A stretch of 64,000 bases of DNA. It comes from Actinomyces sp. oral taxon 448 str. F0400. GTDB lineage: Bacteria; Actinomycetota; Actinomycetes; Actinomycetales; Actinomycetaceae. This document shows positions 26,768 to 34,649 of the stretch, piece by piece. The notes under the pieces were generated by a model, which did no database searches, was not told the DNA's origin, and worked only from the letters and a program-made list of their open reading frames with translations. How positions within the stretch are numbered: position 1 is the first letter of the stretch; the number at the start of each line of letters is the position of its first letter. A program made the translations under genes and the position numbers. Location of the stretch: assembly GCF_000220835.1 (NCBI RefSeq), contig NZ_GL985606.1, positions 1,871,861 to 1,935,860 of the forward strand, read 5' to 3'.

Positions 26768-27142
26768 CTACTGTGTCCAGAGATCGGTGTTGAGCTCCAG
26801 CATGACAGACATATCACCGGGGTAGACCAGCCATAAAACGACACGTCGTAGCGCGCCGTGCCGTGTGAAAGACAGATCGTAGGTAACGGTGCAATCTGAC
26901 AGTTCCACCGGCAACCATCCGGAAAGTTGAAGTTCGTATGTAGCCTGATAGATCGGATGCATGGCAGGGAATCGCTCAGGGAGCACCGCGTCGACGATTT
27001 CTGCGAAGAGCCGCGAAACCGGTGTCGATCAGTTTCGAACAGCGGACGGCCTGGCCCCAGTATGGGAGGACGCGCCGCGCAGCTGCTGCACCAACATTGT
27101 CGTCACAACCTGCCGAACAGACCGCAACTCCACCTCAGTCAC
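26768..27142 (-). pseudogene. small hypothetical gene interrupted by a stop
   Basis: One minus-strand frame reads from a GTG at 27142 (VTEVELRSVRQVVTTMLVQQ) to an in-frame TGA at 27029-27031. It then continues in the same frame to a TAG at 26768 with protein-like sequence (LFAEIVDAVLPERFPAMHPI). Either a single stop split a protein of about 120 residues, or the second half is expressed from a GTG at 26986. The family is unknown. The support is composition and continuity only. Confidence 0.3.
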
Positions 27143-27439
27143 TAAAGCGGTTTCCCCGTACAAGACCTAGAGAGGCCTTGGAGGGGCCAGGGACAAGACT
27201 ACGGAGAGACCTGTCCACGAAGACCTCCATGACTTTCGCATTGGAAACACGACCCCAGGAAGGACGGAGGGACTTGGAGGAGTCCATATGGCCCTATGCA
27301 TGCAAGTGCGCTCCCCACTCTCCCTACCCCCCGCCCTCTGAGTCCCTCTGCGCTCCCCGTCTACGCCACGAGCGCGAAAGAAGTAGCTGCATAATTAAAT
27401 AAACTTGTCCCCGAGGAGCGTCCGCTCAACATCCTAGGG
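27143..27439. other. 297-base lower-GC stretch without a gene
   Basis: Contains purine-rich and C-rich runs and an AT patch (ATAATTAAATAAACTTG, near 27391). No frame, repeat or RNA gene is convincing. It belongs to the same foreign-looking block as the preceding genes. Confidence 0.4.
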
Positions 27440-27550
27440 ATGCGAACGGTCGTCTTCGGCATGGGACGCGTAGGGCGCGCCACCTATACCCGCCTGCACG
27501 CCGACGGGAAGACCGATGTGCTCGGCATCGATAATGATGACTCCACTGAA
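27440..27550 (+). pseudogene. NAD-binding (TrkA-N/RCK) fragment of a Kef-type antiporter
   Basis: MRTVVFGMGRVGRATYTRLH followed by DVLGIDNDDS is the start of an RCK/TrkA-N Rossmann domain as found after the membrane part of Kef proteins. It loses similarity after about 37 residues and runs into the hisS 3' end. Its orientation matches the membrane-domain fragment at 23942, so both are probably pieces of one gene. Confidence 0.65.
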
Positions 27551-27622
27551 CGGCCGGCCCGTTGCGGGAACGGAATGTCCGCGAGCCATGGATCGGGCTG
27601 CGGCGACCGTCGGCCGTCCGTT

Positions 27623-29022
27623 TCAGGAGGGCAGGATGCGCGGAGCCAGGTCGGCCTCGTCCGCGGGCGTCCATGTTGATGCGTCCGCATCCGTCTGCTC
27701 GCCGGAGCGGATGTCCTTGACCGAGTCGGCGGCGCCCCCGCCCCCGGGAACCAGACGAAGGGGATGCCCCGCTTGTCCGCGAACCGGATCTGTCTGCCGA
27801 ACTTCACGGCCGTAGGGGCGACGTCGGCGGCGATACCCCGAGCACGCAGAGAATCGGCCACGGTATCGGAGACGGCGCGGTGGTCCTCATCCGTCACGGC
27901 CACGAGTACGGCGGTGGGCACGGTCCGACTGACCCTGACCGAGCCGGCTCCCAGGACGCGCGAGAGCAGGCGCGACAGGCCGACGGAGATGCCCACGCCC
28001 GGAAAAGTGCGCTTGCCGCTGGAAGCGAGCGAGTCATAGCGCCCGCCCGAGCACACCGAGCCGAGGTCCTCGTGGCCAGCCATGAAGGACTCGTAGACGG
28101 TGCCGGTGTAGTAGTCCAGACCGCGGGCGATCTTCAGGTCGGCCACGATGGCGCCCGGGCGACGTCGAGCGGCGGCCCGCAGCAGACCGGTCAACTCATC
28201 CAGGCCCGTTGTGAGCAGCTCACCGGGCTCGACGCCCTCCAGGGCAGTGGTAACGGCCGCGCGCACGCCGGCGGGGTCGGCGCCCGTGATGGCGGCCAGA
28301 CGCAGGGCGGCCTCGGCCTGCGACCGCGTAATGCCGACCGCTTCGACGAGTTCGCCGGCCACATTCCCGGGGCCGATCTTGTCGATCTTGTCAACCACGC
28401 GCAGAACCTCGACGAGCCGGTCGTCGCCGATGCCCACGGACTGGTAGAAGCCCTGGGCAACTTTGCGATTGGACACGTGGATGGTCACCGGGGGGATGGG
28501 CAGCGCGGTCAGAGCCTCGTGCATAACGAGAGGAACCTCGACATCCTGGTGCAGCGGCAAGGAGCCATCGCCGACTACATCGATGTCGACCTGGTAGAAC
28601 TCGCGGAAACGGCCCTCCTGGGGCCGCTCTCCGCGCCAGACCTTCTGAATCTGGTAGCGCTTGAACGGGAAGTGGAGGATTCCGGCGTTGTCGACAACAT
28701 AACGGGCGAAAGGAACCGTCAGGTCGAAGTGAAGGCCGAGCCGCCTGGAGGAGTCCGCGTCTTCGGCATCGGTCCCATCAGCCTGCGCCGGGTCGGCCTG
28801 GAGGCGGGAGAGCGTATAGACCTCCTTGGAGGTTTCCCCTTTCCGCGTCAGTTCGCTGACGGGCTCGACGGCACGGGTCTCGATGCCGCTGAAGCCGTGA
28901 AGCTCGAAGGTGCGGCGCAGAGTGTCGAGGAAGTACTGCTCGACGATGCGGCCCGCCGGGAGCCACTCGGGGAAGCCGGAGATGGATGAGAGGGCCTGTC
29001 GTGCCTGTGCGGGGTGCGCCAT
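27623..29022 (-). CDS. hisS: histidine--tRNA ligase with C-terminal frameshift
   Basis: Class II HisRS from the ATG at 29022. Motifs are intact: motif 2 with VWRGERPQEGRFREF, the HisA block ARGLDYYTGTVYE and GGRYD, and the anticodon domain. After GIPFVWFPG the frame shifts in a G/C run (27734-27746, five C, G, five C on the plus strand). The expected ending, ADSVKDIRSGEQT to a TGA at 27623, lies one base out of register. As given, translation would run to 27484 with an unrelated tail. The gene is essential and single in this window, so sequence error or a tolerated change is more likely than loss. It is downstream of the MBL gene by 58 bases. Confidence 0.92.
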
Positions 29023-29080
29023 AGGCGCATCCTCTCACGCCGTCCTGCGCGCCCCACCACCGGTGCGGCGACGCGCAGAC

Positions 29081-29908
29081 TCACGCGTGCCGATCCCCGC
29101 CGCGTACTTCTGCCTCCGCCAGGTAGGGGTTAGCCTGATGCTCGTGGGCCATCGTGGTCACAGCCCCATGCCCGGGCAGCAGGACCGTCTCGGGATTGAC
29201 GACCGAGGAGAGAAAACGCAGCGTGGCCCACATCTGGACCTGGTCGCCGCCGGGCAGATCGGTGCGGCCCACCGAGCCTTTGAAGATGACGTCGCCGTCC
29301 AGTGCAATGAGGTGGTCGTGCTCCTCGTCGGCTACGGACGGGTCGTCCTCGACGACCTCGGCCTCGTAGAGCAGGTCGGTCGCCCGCAGGCGGGCGTTGA
29401 GGAAAAACAGCGTCGAGCCCTCCGAATGGCCCGGAGCCGGCAGGGCCCTCAGGGCGATTCCCGACACCAACTCGACGGCATCGGTGAAGGCCTCGGCGGG
29501 AACCACCCGGATGCCGTCCGGCTCGCGCCAGGGCGTAGTGGCCATGTCGGCGAAGCTCATGCCGCCAGAACGGATGCCCGTGGTGGCATCCGGGTCCCGA
29601 AGCCGGTAGCGGTCGGGTTCGGGGATGTAGACGGGTACGGGTGCGGCGCCGTTGGCCCCACTCTCGTCGGCCAGCAGACCCTCGGCACGAGCGGATTCGA
29701 TGAGGGCCACCGTGTCCCATACGTGGTCGGCATGGCCGTGAGTGAGCAGAACGGCCCCCAACGTCAAGCGGTTGGAGCGCAGCAGCGCCAGTGCCCCGCG
29801 CGCCGCCCCGGCCCCGGGGTCGACGACCAGTGCGGGTCGAAGCGGGCCGGGGGCCAGGACGTAGCAGTTCGCGGCGAAGACGGGGGCGATTGTGCGCTCG
29901 AGGATCAT
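29081..29908 (-). CDS. MBL-fold metallo-hydrolase (glyoxalase II-like)
   Basis: 275 residues with the metallo-beta-lactamase signature THGHADH (residues 56-62) and further metal ligands in LPAPGHSEG, and a late PGHG. The insert with ADESGANGAAPVPVYIPEPD is characteristic of the form found beside hisS in actinobacteria. Glyoxalase II-like thioester hydrolysis is the usual annotation, but the substrate is not known. It is upstream of hisS in the same direction and probably cotranscribed. Its start is only four bases from the end of the ABC-F remnant. Confidence 0.9.
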   Translation of the reverse strand: MILERTIAPVFAANCYVLAPGPLRPALVVDPGAGAARGALALLRSNRLTLGAVLLTHGHADHVWDTVALIESARAEGLLADESGANGAAPVPVYIPEPDRYRLRDPDATTGIRSGGMSFADMATTPWREPDGIRVVPAEAFTDAVELVSGIALRALPAPGHSEGSTLFFLNARLRATDLLYEAEVVEDDPSVADEEHDHLIALDGDVIFKGSVGRTDLPGGDQVQMWATLRFLSSVVNPETVLLPGHGAVTTMAHEHQANPYLAEAEVRGGDRHA

Positions 29909-29912
29909 GGGA

Positions 29913-31262
29913 TCAGCCTATGCGCGTCCGGGTCTCATGGACATCGCCACGACGAGGCAGCCTCCGCGGCTCATCGGCTCGGGTCATCGGCCGGTGGTCC
30001 TGCAGCGCACTCGTCAGGTGCAACCGGGGCCCGCTCCAGTGGGCGACGAGCCAGCGATCGTGGCTGGCCACGAGCAGCGTGCCGTTCCAGGCCGCCAGCG
30101 CCGCCTCCAGCGCCTCCGTGGTGTCGAGGTCGAGGTAGTTGGTGGGCTCGTCGATGATGAGGATCTCGGGATCGGCGGCGACCGCTGCGGCGAACTGGAC
30201 GCGACGCTGATTCCCCGCGGACAGTTCGGCCACCCGTCGCCCTCAGTAGTGCGGGATGCAGGACACCGGCCCCGACCTCGCCGATACCCGAGTCCCAGGT
30301 CTCCTTCCCCAGGCCGGAGTCGCCGGGGCGAGGCAACCGCTGGGGGACAACGGCGATGCGACCGGACGCGGCCAGCGCCCCGCTGGAGTCGGTGGTGGGC
30401 GGTGCACCGGTGGCGATCCAGTGCAGCAGGGTCGTCTTGCCGCACCCGTTGAGATCGGTGACGAGCAGAGGCGCGAGCGCGGGCCTTGTTCTCCAGGTAG
30501 TCGGTGTAGGCGCCGGAGCAGCGGTGGATGCCGGGCACCCGTCCGCCACCGGAGACGGTCAGGAGCGCCTGCCAGGGGGCGGTGTCGAGGTCGAGGACGC
30601 AGGTGGCGGTGTCGTCGATGAAGGCGCGGTCATGACTGGCCAGCAGGACGTGGCCCTCCCACCCGCGGAGAGTCTCGGAGAGGAAAGAGACTGCCCCGTC
30701 GTCGAGGTGGTTGGTCGGCTCGTCCAGAAGGAGCGCGGCGGGGCGGATGATCAGAGTAGCGGCCAGAGAGGCGGCCGCGCCGGCCGGGCGACAGGGACGC
30801 CAGTTCGCGCAAGCGCGCCGAGGTCTCGGCAAGGCCGCCGAGCCCGAGACCAGCGAGCACCGAGGTGATGCGAATATTCAGGTTCCACACATCGGCCGCG
30901 GTCATGGCGGCGAAGAGCTCATCGTCATCGCGGACGAGAGCGGCATCGTCGGGACACGAGACCAATCGTGCGGTGATCGTCTCGAAGCGCGTGGTCATGG
31001 ATCGCAGAGGCGCGGTAGCGGCATCGAGGTAGTCGCCGATGTCGCCGGTGCGGGTCAGGACGTCGGGGACGGGAGCGACGGCAGGGGCCCTGAGTGTGTC
31101 GGAGTCGGGAACGAGGTCACCCGCGACAAGGCGCAGGAGAGTGGTCTTGCCGCAGCCGTTGGGGCCGACGAGGCATGCGCGCTCCCCGTCGCCGACGGTG
31201 AAGGTGACGCCGTCGAGGAGCGGCTCCGCAGTGAAGGAGAACGACACGGACTCGAGTCGGAC
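29913..31262 (-). pseudogene. frameshifted ABC-F ATPase
   Basis: Two ABC modules in tandem, the mark of ABC-F translation factors and ribosome-protection proteins, spread over several minus-strand frames. The first has LVGPNGCGKTTLLRLVAGDL, RLRELASLSPG, then after a frameshift near 30800 LLLDEPTNHLDDGAVSFLSE. The second has LNGCGKTTLLHWIATG, then MAELSAGNQRRVQF, LIIDEPTNYLDLDTTE and LLVASHDRW. At least three frameshifts are needed (about 30800, 30480 and 30240), and part of the first signature is lost. The true start is unclear. A dead gene; when intact it may have affected antibiotic response or translation. Confidence 0.85.
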
Positions 31263-31344
31263 CGCGGCACGGCCCCTTCGGTGAGACGGATCACAGGATA
31301 TCCGAGCGACCAAGGCGCTCGTCCCCGCGACCGTAGCAGCACTA

Positions 31345-31432
31345 AGACACTCCCGGCACCGCCGGACGCGAACGGACATGGCCGGAGGCTCCTTCGGAAC
31401 CGCCCCATCAATTCATATAAGGAGCGCACGTG
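31345..31432 (+). promoter_or_regulatory. orphan copy of the DUF349-gene leader element
   Basis: Aligns with 34565-34652 at a constant offset of 3,220 bases. Bases 31346-31383 are nearly identical (two or fewer differences), then the sequence diverges, and GGAGC-CACGTG is shared at the end. A first hairpin (CCGGC-ACC-GCCGG) is conserved. The second hairpin keeps its pairing with a different sequence (CCGGAG at 31382-31387 with CTTCGG at 31392-31397). The GTG at the end opens only nine codons, so no gene follows this copy. Confidence 0.65.
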
Positions 31433-31513
31433 CTTCGGGGCAGGCTCCGACCCGGCTGAGTCGACCGATTCGGCCGTCGTCGAAGACAGCGGATCCGGGC
31501 TCGCGGACGCATG

Positions 31514-32356
31514 TCACTCGAAGGTGCGCAGGAAGTCGAGCATGGCGGGGTCACGGTGATCGGGGCCGCCGTTGCCGGTCTCCCGGCGGTCCAAGGCGTT
31601 GATCGCGTCGATCTGCGCGTGCGTGAGGGCGAAGTCGAAGATGTCGATGTTCTCACGCAGCCGGTCCTCGTGGACGGACTTGACGACGACACTCACACCG
31701 GTCTGGACGAGCCAGCGCAGGATGACCTGGGGGACGGATTTGCCGTGCTCCCGCGCGATGGAGACCAGAACCGGATCCTTCAGAACGGCACCGCCCTGGC
31801 CCAACGGAGACCAGGCCTGCAATACGGTGCCGTACCGGGCGGAGATCTCGCGGGTGTCGCGACGCTGGTCGTAGGGGTTGAGGCGCAGCTGATTGACGGC
31901 GGGGACCACCCGGTTGTGGCACACGAGGTCGTAGTAACGGTCGGGGTAGAAGTTGGAGACCCCGATAGCGCGGACGAGCCCGGCGTCGACGAGCTCCTCC
32001 ATGGCCCGCCACGACCCGTAGTAGTCGTTGAAGGGTTGGTGGACGAGCCACAGATCGAGGTAGTCCAGGCCGAGCTTGTCGAGACTGATCCGGAAGGCGG
32101 TCCTCGTGGCCTCGTAGCCGTGATCCTTGAACCAGAGCTTGGTGGTGATGAACAGGTCCTCGCGTGCGACGCAAGACTCGGCGATGGCCGCACCCAGGTC
32201 CTCCTCGTTGTAATAACGGGAGGCGGTGTCGAGCAGCCGGTAGCCGGCATCGAGGGCGACCGGGACGGCGGCGCGCACCTGCTCCCCCGTCATCTGGAAG
32301 ACGCCCAGCCCCAGGGCCGGCATGGTCACGTTGTTGTTCAAAGTGAAGTTCTCCAT
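31514..32356 (-). CDS. aldo/keto reductase
   Basis: 280 residues from the ATG at 32356 (MENFTLNNNVTMPALGLGVF). AKR family marks are present: DTASRYYNEEDLGAAI with the catalytic Asp and Tyr, ITTKLWF with the Lys, and LVHQPFNDYYG with the His, then VSNFYPDRY. These enzymes reduce carbonyls with NADPH; the substrate is not evident. The frame is open upstream, but family alignment favours this Met. It is divergent from the methyltransferase with about 125 bases between. Confidence 0.92.
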   Translation of the reverse strand: MENFTLNNNVTMPALGLGVFQMTGEQVRAAVPVALDAGYRLLDTASRYYNEEDLGAAIAESCVAREDLFITTKLWFKDHGYEATRTAFRISLDKLGLDYLDLWLVHQPFNDYYGSWRAMEELVDAGLVRAIGVSNFYPDRYYDLVCHNRVVPAVNQLRLNPYDQRRDTREISARYGTVLQAWSPLGQGGAVLKDPVLVSIAREHGKSVPQVILRWLVQTGVSVVVKSVHEDRLRENIDIFDFALTHAQIDAINALDRRETGNGGPDHRDPAMLDFLRTFE

Positions 32357-32482
32357 GCTCCGACCCTGCCACGGGTGCGGCGCCACCTCCAGGCCTCGCT
32401 CGAGCTCCGGTGCGGCGAGCGGTCGGACCGACGTCACGACGGCTCTAGCGCGCCGGCGCCTCGAGGTCGCAATATTCGGCGC

Positions 32483-33124
32483 ATGAGCACCGCCTCCTCC
32501 GCTGATGCGCCCTCCGGTCGGGCCAGGCCCTCCAACTTCGAGCTGCCCTCCTCCTCACTGCTCGGCCGGCTCACGCTGCGGTCGATGAACCTGGGGCACC
32601 GGCGCCTGCATCGGTGGGGGCTGGACGCGGGCTCGATCGGGCCGGACTCGCGGGTCCTGGACGTCGGCTGCGGCGGCGGGGCCGCCGTGCGCCGAATCCT
32701 GCGCCTGACGCGCGCCGAGGTGGGCGCCGTCGATCACTCCCCCACTGCGGTCGATCGCACGCGCCGGCTCAACACCGCCGACGTTGCCCGCGGACGTCTG
32801 CGAGTGATGGAGGGCTCGGCCGAGGCGCTCCCGTTCCGCTCGGCCTGCTTCGACGTCGTCACCGCCTTCGAGACCGTCTACTTCTGGCCGGATCTGGAGA
32901 CGGGATTGCGTGAGGCGGTGCGCGTTCTGAGATCGAGAGGCCGCCTCGTGGTGGCGGACGAGTTCGCGGATCGCCGCTCGGCGGGGGCGTGGGCCGAGCG
33001 CCTCGCGATGAGGGTGCCCGATGCGCGGGTGCTGACCGCGGCGTGCCGAGCGGCCGGTTTCGCCCGTACCACGGCCGAGCGCCACCCGCGCAGGGGCTGG
33101 CTGCGAGTCGTCGCCGAACGCTGA
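32483..33124 (+). CDS. class I SAM-dependent methyltransferase
   Basis: 213 residues from the ATG at 32483. Motif I is VLDVGCGGG (residues 58-66), followed by an acidic residue at the second strand (VGAVDHS), SAEALPF before the catalytic loop, and EAVRVLRSRGRLVVADEF. This is the Methyltransf_11 form, often acting on small molecules. The substrate cannot be read. It ends 163 bases from the convergent XRE gene. Confidence 0.88.
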   Translation: MSTASSADAPSGRARPSNFELPSSSLLGRLTLRSMNLGHRRLHRWGLDAGSIGPDSRVLDVGCGGGAAVRRILRLTRAEVGAVDHSPTAVDRTRRLNTADVARGRLRVMEGSAEALPFRSACFDVVTAFETVYFWPDLETGLREAVRVLRSRGRLVVADEFADRRSAGAWAERLAMRVPDARVLTAACRAAGFARTTAERHPRRGWLRVVAER

Positions 33125-33287
33125 GCCTCCCTGTGCCCCGGGGACATGCGCGGCACGCCGGTCGTTCGTCCCGCAACCGCACGCGCACCCCGCCCCTCCC
33201 GGGATGCTCCGAACCTCTGGCGGCAGCCGGTGAGGAACCGGTCGTCGATCCGCCACGAGCACAGTGCGGCCGGCCGTCGCGGATCGC

Positions 33288-34292
33288 TCAGTCCTCGTGG
33301 TGCAGCGCGGTGACAGTCGCCCCGGCCTCGGGCCCTCCGGCGCTAGGAACGTCATCGACGCTTCTCCAGGCGGGGACAAAGGGATCGGTGAGCGGATCGA
33401 ACCAGTGATCGATGTGGATCATCTCATCCGCCGACGGGATGAGGACGGTGGACGTGAGCCGGTGAGCAGGCTCGGCCGGACCGCTGAGTGCGTTGACCCA
33501 GCCCTCCCAGTCCCGCTCGGCGAGGTCCACCCCCAAGGAGGAGGCGACGACGCCTCCCAGAGCGAAGGCGTCGTGGACGACGATCGCCTCGGCGAAGCTG
33601 CGTACGAGCGGCTCATCGGGGGCGGGCTCCGCACCGACCAGGCGATGGGTCGTGACCGCTCCGATCTCCTTGAGCTGGAAGAGGAACTCGTAGTCGTAGC
33701 GTGTGAGCCATAGAGAAGGAAGCATCTCGCTCATGTGCGAGACGTCGAGCTGGCCGATGTGCGCGTCCCGGGGCATAGCGGCGAGAGCCCCAAGGTCCTC
33801 TTCCAGGAGACGGCCGTACAGGTCCGCTCCCAGGGCGTAGCAGCGGGCGGCGCCCTCCCCCAGGGTGGTCGCGAGCAACGGCGAGTAGGCGCCGAGAACG
33901 TCGGGGACGCTGTCCCAGGCGGGCGGGCCCAGCGTCTTCGTGGCCCCATCCGCCGGCTCATCGCCCCACAGGTTGCGGAAGCTCTCCATGACGTCGTCGT
34001 CCAGTGGGCCGCCGGCCGGTTCGACGACTCTCTCCAACGCGCTGAGGGGCGCCCACCGGCCGGGCTGCTCCCAGCCCAGGACGTCCCACACCCCGTGCTG
34101 CTTGTCACCGCGCACCGTGGTCCGCCCGTGCTCGTAATTGCGCCAGGTCTGCGTCGATACTCCGGCCCTCTCGGCGGACTCCTCGACGGTCAGGCCGAGC
34201 TCGACGCGCCGATCGCGCATCGCCTCGGCGATGTCGGAGTCGGTGGGCTCGTGGTGCGGCAGTTCGGTGCTCTGGTCGTTCGTGCGGCTCAT
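33288..34292 (-). CDS. XRE-family regulator with long C-terminal domain
   Basis: 334 residues. An HTH_3-type helix-turn-helix at about residues 18-65 (AMRDRRVELGLTVEESAERA, then VSTQTWRNYEHG) is followed by about 270 residues of mostly acidic alpha/beta sequence that I do not recognise, with FLFQLKEIGAVTTHRLVG near the middle. No phosphotransfer, peptidase or ligand-binding signature stands out. It faces away from the DUF349 gene, whose structured leader begins 270 bases upstream, so it could regulate either itself or that gene. Confidence 0.8.
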   Translation of the reverse strand: MSRTNDQSTELPHHEPTDSDIAEAMRDRRVELGLTVEESAERAGVSTQTWRNYEHGRTTVRGDKQHGVWDVLGWEQPGRWAPLSALERVVEPAGGPLDDDVMESFRNLWGDEPADGATKTLGPPAWDSVPDVLGAYSPLLATTLGEGAARCYALGADLYGRLLEEDLGALAAMPRDAHIGQLDVSHMSEMLPSLWLTRYDYEFLFQLKEIGAVTTHRLVGAEPAPDEPLVRSFAEAIVVHDAFALGGVVASSLGVDLAERDWEGWVNALSGPAEPAHRLTSTVLIPSADEMIHIDHWFDPLTDPFVPAWRSVDDVPSAGGPEAGATVTALHHED

Positions 34293-34564
34293 CCTCGCTC
34301 CTCACACATGTTGCTCGAGTGTCCGTCGGATGGCGACCGGTCAGCCGGCCGCCATCCACCGTAACGACTCTCCCCCGTCACCGGGCGGGTGTCAGGACAA
34401 TGTCCGGCTCTCGGCATCCATCGACGGCCATCAATGCGGTCGGGGCGGCGCAGTCGATATCACCACGCCGTCGGGGTCAGGAACCGGGTGCTTGCCGGTG
34501 CCAGGCGGTCCCGCGCACCGCGATGAGCACGTAGAGTGGTGCTCATCTCTGCCGCCCCGCAGCA

Positions 34565-34649
34565 GGACACTCCCGGCACCGCCGGGCGCGAACGGACATG
34601 GCCAGGGCTTCTGCCCGGATCCACCCCGTCAACTTATGAAGGAGCACAC
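34565..34649 (+). promoter_or_regulatory. structured leader of the DUF349 gene
   Basis: This leader ends at the ribosome site (GAAGGAG) and GTG start of the DUF349 gene. The first hairpin is CCCGGC-ACC-GCCGGG (34572-34586). The second has GGGC (34605-34608) pairing with GCCC (34613-34616), flanked by CC/GG and GG/CC pairs with a one-base bulge. A related copy at 31345-31432 keeps the same plan with changed bases in the second stem. This is the type of evidence expected for a functional RNA. I see no match to a riboswitch class I know. Confidence 0.55.

Noticed and set aside
27029-27031. In-frame TGA read as selenocysteine
   Set aside because: No SECIS-like stem or selenoprotein family likeness; a nonsense mutation in a scrap region is simpler.
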